Part shown: positions 5,887 to 6,822 of the stretch, piece by piece
How positions within the stretch are numbered: position 1 is the first letter of the stretch
Layout of the letters: each line of letters starts with the position of its first letter
Source of the DNA: Clostridiales bacterium
Lineage (GTDB): Bacteria > Bacillota > Clostridia > Lachnospirales > Lachnospiraceae
DNA length: 6,822 nt
Assembly: GCA_019416265.1 (NCBI GenBank)
Contig: DXXQ01000219.1
Location: 1-6,822 of the forward strand
Direction: 5' to 3'
Notes under the pieces: generated by a model
The model's database searches: none
Told to the model about the DNA's origin: nothing
What the model saw: the letters and a program-made list of their open reading frames with translations, nothing else
Translations under genes and position numbers: made by a program

Positions 5887-6822
5887 ATGAAAGCATTTCT
5901 GATATTGGAAGATGGAACTGTTTTTGAGGGAAGCAGTGCAGGTTCAAAAAAAGAAGTTGTCAGCGAGATAGTATTTAATACTTCCATGACAGGGTATCTG
6001 GAGGTTATGACAGATCCTTCCTATGCAGGACAGGCTGTTGTGATGACCTATCCTCTAATAGGAAATTACGGAATCACACCGGACATGGAATCCGGGAGAG
6101 CATGGACAGACGGCCTTATTGTCCGGGAGCTTTCCGCATTGCCAAGCAACTTCCGTTGTGAGGGCAAAATCCGGGATTTCCTGGAGAAACAGGGGGTGAC
6201 TGCAATTACCGGAGTAGATACCAGGGCGCTTACAAGACATCTCAGAGATAGAGGAACCATGAACGGGATGATCACAACAGACAGCGGATACGATCTTGAC
6301 AGGGTGATCAGCCGGCTCAGAGCCTATAAGGTAGGGGATGCAGTTTCCAGAGCCACCTGCAGGGAAGCTTATGTTCTGGAAAGTACTACAGGAGAAACTC
6401 TATATCAGGTAGCGCTTCTTGATCTGGGGGCAAAGAACAACATTGCGAAATCTCTGAGAAAAAGAGGATGCAGAGTCATGGTATATCCTGCAGGTACAAA
6501 GGCAGAGGAGATTCTCAAAAGCCATCCCGATGGAATTATGCTTTCCAACGGCCCCGGAGATCCGGCGGAATGTGCGGGGCTTATGAAGGAAATAAAAAAG
6601 CTTTATGAAAGCGAGGTGCCGATTTTTGCCATCTGCCTTGGTCATCAGCTGATGGCACTTGCAAACGGGGCGAAAACCTACAGGCTGAAATACGGTCACC
6701 GGGGCGGCAACCATCCTGTGCGAGACATGAAGACAGGCAGAGTATATATCTCTTCACAGAATCACGGCTATGCTGTGGATGCCTCCACTCTCGGAGAGGA
6801 TGTTGCATCGGAGGCCTTTGTC
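5887..6822 (+). CDS. carA: Carbamoyl-phosphate synthase small (glutaminase) subunit, partial at 3' end
   Basis: CarA hydrolyses glutamine and passes ammonia to CarB for carbamoyl phosphate, the precursor of pyrimidines and arginine. The frame is open for 312 codons from ATG 5887 to the window edge. My translation begins MKAFLILEDGTVFEGSSAG and shows FNTSMTGYLEVMTDPSYAGQ (30-49), TYPLIGNYG (54-62) and TGVDTRALTRHLR (108-120), all typical of the N-terminal CarA domain. The class I glutaminase domain follows with LLDLGAKNNI (177-186), LSNGPGDP (219-226), AICLGHQLMA (248-257), where Cys250 is the nucleophile, and SSQNHGYAVD (289-298). The catalytic HPE motif lies beyond the edge; the usual length (about 355-380 residues) suggests some 40-70 residues are missing. 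carB probably follows but cannot be seen. A promoter and attenuator precede it. Confidence 0.96.
   Translation, partial: MKAFLILEDGTVFEGSSAGSKKEVVSEIVFNTSMTGYLEVMTDPSYAGQAVVMTYPLIGNYGITPDMESGRAWTDGLIVRELSALPSNFRCEGKIRDFLEKQGVTAITGVDTRALTRHLRDRGTMNGMITTDSGYDLDRVISRLRAYKVGDAVSRATCREAYVLESTTGETLYQVALLDLGAKNNIAKSLRKRGCRVMVYPAGTKAEEILKSHPDGIMLSNGPGDPAECAGLMKEIKKLYESEVPIFAICLGHQLMALANGAKTYRLKYGHRGGNHPVRDMKTGRVYISSQNHGYAVDASTLGEDVASEAFV

Noticed and set aside
5601..5987. 128-codon minus-strand open frame spanning the divergent promoter region
   Set aside because: It starts inside carA on the opposite strand, crosses both promoters and both terminators, and its translation has no recognisable domain.

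Overview
The window comes from a low-to-moderate-GC Firmicute, most likely a gut member of the Lachnospiraceae or a related clostridial family. This rests on inference from the type III glutamine synthetase, the Bacillus-like PurF with propeptide and 4Fe-4S ligands, strong AGGAG ribosome binding sites and sigma-A-type promoters. No species can be named from the sequence alone.

Layout. (1) On the plus strand, the 3' end of glmS (1-413) is followed after 15 nt by a complete asnB (429-2009). (2) A long hairpin (2022-2067) separates asnB from the convergent purF and probably terminates transcription from both sides. (3) On the minus strand, a type III glutamine synthetase gene (5608 down to 3509) is followed after 12 nt, in the same frame, by purF (3496 down to 2072), so the two read as a glnN-purF operon. 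(4) A 278-nt divergent control region (5609-5886) holds back-to-back promoters for glnN (leftward) and carA (rightward). (5) carA starts at 5887 and runs off the right edge after 312 codons.

All five genes handle the amide nitrogen of glutamine. Glutamine synthetase makes it. GlmS (hexosamine), AsnB (asparagine), PurF (purines) and CarA (carbamoyl phosphate for pyrimidines and arginine) spend it. The window therefore puts the producer beside four major consumers of glutamine nitrogen.

The most interesting part is the divergent control region. Each promoter is followed almost at once by a strong intrinsic terminator, placed before the ribosome binding site of glnN or carA, so both genes look controlled by transcription attenuation. 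In both leaders the 5' arm of the terminator can instead fold into a smaller hairpin with a six-base loop: AAAGGC for glnN and AAGGGA for carA. Both loops are closed by a C-G pair. Both fit the A-at-1, G-at-4 hexaloop rule known for RNA targets of ANTAR antiterminator proteins. The second hairpin of the classical ANTAR target was not found, so this may be a single-hairpin variant or a coincidence. It is the main candidate for something undescribed here.
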